This document shows, one piece after another, positions 61,066 through 64,000 of a stretch of DNA of 64,000 bases. A program made the position numbers and the translations under genes. The DNA comes from Bradyrhizobium liaoningense (GTDB lineage Bacteria; Pseudomonadota; Alphaproteobacteria; Rhizobiales; Xanthobacteraceae), in NCBI RefSeq assembly GCF_018130955.1, contig NZ_JAFCJM010000023.1, positions 37,511-101,510 on the forward strand, written 5' to 3'. Position 1 is the first letter of the stretch. Each line of letters opens with the position of its first letter. Below the pieces are notes generated by a model. That model was not told the origin of the DNA. It saw only the letters and a program-made list of their open reading frames with translations, and did no database searches.

Positions 61066-62114
61066 ATGGATGATCAGAGCGTTCAGACTGTGATGCAGGG
61101 TGCTGACGCGGCCGCCAGCCGGCGCGCGGGCGTGACCGGCGCGCTCGTCGCGCTGGTGGTCCTGCTTGCGCTGGTATCGCTCGGGATCGGCGCTGTCAGG
61201 CTGTCGCCGATGACAGTCGTCGAGGCGCTGGTCGGCGGCGGTAGTGATGTCGCGCAGGTGATCGTGCGCGAGATCCGCCTGCCACGCACGATTCTGGCGC
61301 TCACGATCGGCGGTATCCTCGGGCTATCAGGCGCGGCGTTGCAGGGCCTTTTGCGCAATCCGCTGGCTGCACCGTCGCTGTTCGGCGCGCCGCAATCGGC
61401 GGCCTTCGGGGCAGTCCTCGTCATCGCGCTCGGACTGGCCGATGTGCGCTCCTACGCGCTGCCGGTGGCGGCGATCGTTGCGGCCTTCGTCTCGGTGTTC
61501 GCGCTGCTCGCGATCGCCGGCCGCAATGCCGGGCTGTTGATCCTGATCCTCGCGGGGCTCGCGATCTCCGCGCTCGCGGGCGCCGCGACCGCGCTGGTGA
61601 TGAACCTCTCCAAAAATGCCTTCATCGTGCTCGAGATCGCGTTCTGGCTGCTCGGGTCGCTGGAGGACCGCAGCTTCCGCCACGTCGCGCTGGCGCTGCC
61701 ATTCATCCTCGTCGGCGGCGCGATCCTGCTCAGCCAGCGCAGCGCCTTTCGCGCGCTCAGCCTCGGCGAGGAGGCCGCGCAGAGCCTCGGCATCGATGTC
61801 GACCGCCTGCGGCTGCTGGTCATCTCGGGTGTTGCGCTCGGCGTCGGCGGCGCGGTTGCGGTCTCCGGCACCATCGGCTTCATCGGCCTGGTCGCGCCGC
61901 ATCTGATGCGGCCCTTGATCGGGCATGATCCGTCGCGGCTGCTGGTGCCGAGCGCGCTTGCCGGGAGTAGCCTGCTGCTGGCCTCAGACATCGCGGTACG
62001 GATCATTCCCTCGACCTCGGACATCAAGGTCGGTGTGCTGACCTCGATCATCGGCGTTCCCTTCTTCCTCTATCTCATCGTGCGCGAGCGTCGCGCGCTC
62101 AGTGGAGGCGTCGC

Positions 62115-62118
<4 letters not shown>
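61066..62118 (+). CDS. btuC: FecCD-type ABC permease, probable vitamin B12 importer
   Basis: A 350-residue permease of the FecCD/BtuC family with about ten membrane helices. Family features are visible: VREIRLPRTILALTIGGILGLSGAALQGLLRNPLAAP near 63-100, LGEEAAQSLGIDVDRLRLLVISGVALGVGGAVAVSGTIGFIGLVAPHLMRPLIGHDPS near 225-285. The first ATG is used although no good ribosome site precedes it; an ATG 27 bases later is possible. It heads an operon with the ATPase (overlap ATGA) and binding protein, divergent from the riboswitch-controlled receptor. The vitamin assignment rests on that context; iron chelates are the alternative. Confidence 0.88.
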
Positions 62119-62894
<776 letters not shown>

Positions 62895-62896
62895 CG

Positions 62897-63724
62897 ATGC
62901 GGTGCGCGGCATTGGTGATCGGCGCGCTCCTCATCATGCCGGTGCAGTCGCTTGCGGCCCAGCCCCGCATCGCTTCGATGAATGTCTGCACCGACCAGCT
63001 CCTGCTCTCGCTCGCCGATCCCGGCCAGATCGCAGGCCTCAGCCGCTACGCGCGCGACGACTGGCAATCCTGGCGCGCGACCGAGGCGCGCAAATTCCCG
63101 GTGCTCTCGGGCGGCGCCGAGGACATTCTCGTGCTCAAGCCCGATGTCGTGGTCGCGAGCCTGTTCGACAAGCGCTCCACGCGCGACCTGTTGCGGACGA
63201 ATGGCGTGCAGCTCGCCGAGTTCTCTGTGCCGAGAACCATGGATGAGGTGAAGGCGCAGATCTTGCGGATGGGCGAGATCGCCAGCCAGCCCGAGCGCGC
63301 CAATGCCGAGATCGCACGCATCGATGCGGCCGTTCGACACGCGCGCGAGACGCTCGGACAGCGAAACGATCGCGTGCTGCCGCTGTCGCGCCGCGGCTGG
63401 GTCGCCGGCCGCGACAGCCTGCTCGGCGTGCTGCTGCGGGAGGCGGGATTGCGTAGCGCCGCCGATGAACTCGGCATCAAGGATGGCGCCTTCATCTCGC
63501 TGGAAGGAATCTTGGCGCTGAAGCCGGACATCTTGCTGTTGTCGGAGGCGGGCAATCGCGCCGAGGACGAAGGCCGCGCCTTCCTGCTGCATCCGGCGCT
63601 GGAGCGGTTCTATCCGCTCGACAAGCGCATCGTGATCCCCGATCGCCTCACCGTGTGCGGCGGCGTGATGCTGGCGGAGGCGCTGGATCTGCTGGTGAGC
63701 GAGATGAAGCGGATCGGACGCTAA
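62897..63724 (+). CDS. btuF: ABC transporter substrate-binding protein, probable vitamin B12 (BtuF-type)
   Basis: A 275-residue periplasmic protein with signal peptide MRCAALVIGALLIMPVQSLAA. The type 3 binding fold is evident: PRIASMNVCTDQLLLSLADPGQIAGLSRYARD at the start, ILVLKPDVVVASLFDKRSTRDLLRTNGVQLAEF, and a second half with SLEGILALKPDILLLSE. ATG 62897 gives a clean signal; an ATG 18 bases upstream is in frame but overlaps the ATPase gene. The gene completes the cobalamin importer with btuC and btuD. The last residues are followed by a gap leading to an insertion sequence. Confidence 0.88.
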   Translation: MRCAALVIGALLIMPVQSLAAQPRIASMNVCTDQLLLSLADPGQIAGLSRYARDDWQSWRATEARKFPVLSGGAEDILVLKPDVVVASLFDKRSTRDLLRTNGVQLAEFSVPRTMDEVKAQILRMGEIASQPERANAEIARIDAAVRHARETLGQRNDRVLPLSRRGWVAGRDSLLGVLLREAGLRSAADELGIKDGAFISLEGILALKPDILLLSEAGNRAEDEGRAFLLHPALERFYPLDKRIVIPDRLTVCGGVMLAEALDLLVSEMKRIGR

Positions 63725-63803
63725 GGCGTGTACTCATTAATCCGTCGCCTCCGCTTTGCTCTCAGAAGGCGACCCGCATCCGGCATGGCTGCACGTCAGC
63801 GAT

Positions 63804-64000
63804 GGGCCGATTTTGTTGCAAAAGTCGGTTGAGGCGAGCCGGCAAGCGTGATTCCGTTGTGTTGACGCGAATCGCGACGAGGTCGATCCATGATGGGCCG
63901 TCTGAAGAGTGACCAAGGTCAACTGTTCTACGAGTTTCATCTCAGCGACGCGGTTCCCGAAGATCATCTAGTGCGGAAGATCGACACTGCTCTCGATCTG
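63804..64000 (+). mobile_element. Insertion sequence left end, IS5/IS1182-like (truncated by window)
   Basis: The candidate left end is the imperfect palindrome GGGCCGATTTTGTTGCAAAAG at 63804-63824, the type found at the ends of this IS group. The transposase start follows 86 bases on. The right end lies outside the window, so size and target duplication cannot be checked. The 79 bp between btuF and this point hold nothing I can assign. Confidence 0.6.
63890..64000 (+). CDS. IS5/IS1182-like transposase, N-terminal part
   Basis: The open frame runs from ATG 63890 to the window edge, 37 codons without a stop. The sequence MMGRLKSDQGQLFYEFHLSD...VPEDHLVRKIDTALDL matches the N-terminus of a transposase family common in Bradyrhizobium, where the segment VPxDHLxRKID is conserved. 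The DDE catalytic domain lies outside the window. A second ATG three bases on could equally be the start. Confidence 0.85.
   Translation, partial: MMGRLKSDQGQLFYEFHLSDAVPEDHLVRKIDTALDL

Overview
The window looks like chromosome of a Bradyrhizobium-like alphaproteobacterium (Nitrobacteraceae). This is inferred from uniformly high GC, the style of the protein families (two-gene acyl-CoA carboxylase, BKACE enzyme, many CoA ligases and acyl-CoA dehydrogenases, class GN sortase pair, DUF4253), and many short palindromic intergenic repeats. No rRNA, tRNA, CRISPR array or prophage was seen. The only mobile element is an IS transposase start cut by the right edge.

Layout. 1-8.6 kb: flavin monooxygenase of Baeyer-Villiger type, a repeat-rich 0.8 kb gap, a large autotransporter, an orphan MCE/MlaD protein and an NDP-forming acyl-CoA synthetase. 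8.9-16.8 kb: a surface-modification neighbourhood with a family 2 glycosyltransferase, a class GN sortase and its VIT/VWA substrate carrying LPKTA, a divergent XRE regulator, a second glycosyltransferase and a sulfotransferase-like protein. 16.9-29.4 kb: acyl-CoA metabolism, with an AMP-forming ligase, two acyl-CoA dehydrogenases, a sterol-desaturase-type hydroxylase, a frameshifted LuxR regulator, a GST, an AraC regulator, a BKACE enzyme and a biotin-dependent acyl-CoA carboxylase. 29.5-30.6 kb: DUF4253 and a small membrane protein. 30.7-39.3 kb: a peptide/nickel-type ABC importer (SBP-B-C-D-F), a second AMP ligase and a maleylacetate-reductase-like dehydrogenase. 39.7-44.1 kb: RND efflux adaptor and pump. 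44.4-50.2 kb: orphan periplasmic binding protein, methyltransferase, DEAD-box helicase with a long leader, MAPEG protein and an AttH-like lipocalin protein. 50.1-57.9 kb: the MacB/Att-type ABC exporter linked to that lipocalin, two MFS transporters and a D-aminoacylase-type amidohydrolase. 58.1-63.7 kb: small acidic protein, TonB-dependent cobalamin receptor behind a cobalamin riboswitch, and a divergent btuCDF-like operon. 63.8 kb to end: start of an IS.

The genes from 16.9 to 39.3 kb read as a dispersed catabolic set: uptake, CoA activation, dehydrogenation, carboxylation, beta-keto acid cleavage and reduction. Two of its acyl-CoA dehydrogenase genes share an identical 20 bp block containing the palindrome CCACT-N7-AGTGG, and a weaker relative lies upstream of the BKACE gene. 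This suggests an undescribed shared regulator. The other points most worth checking are the frameshifted LuxR gene, the shared C-terminal domain of the neighbouring glycosyltransferase and sulfotransferase, and the repeat element inside the ABC importer operon.
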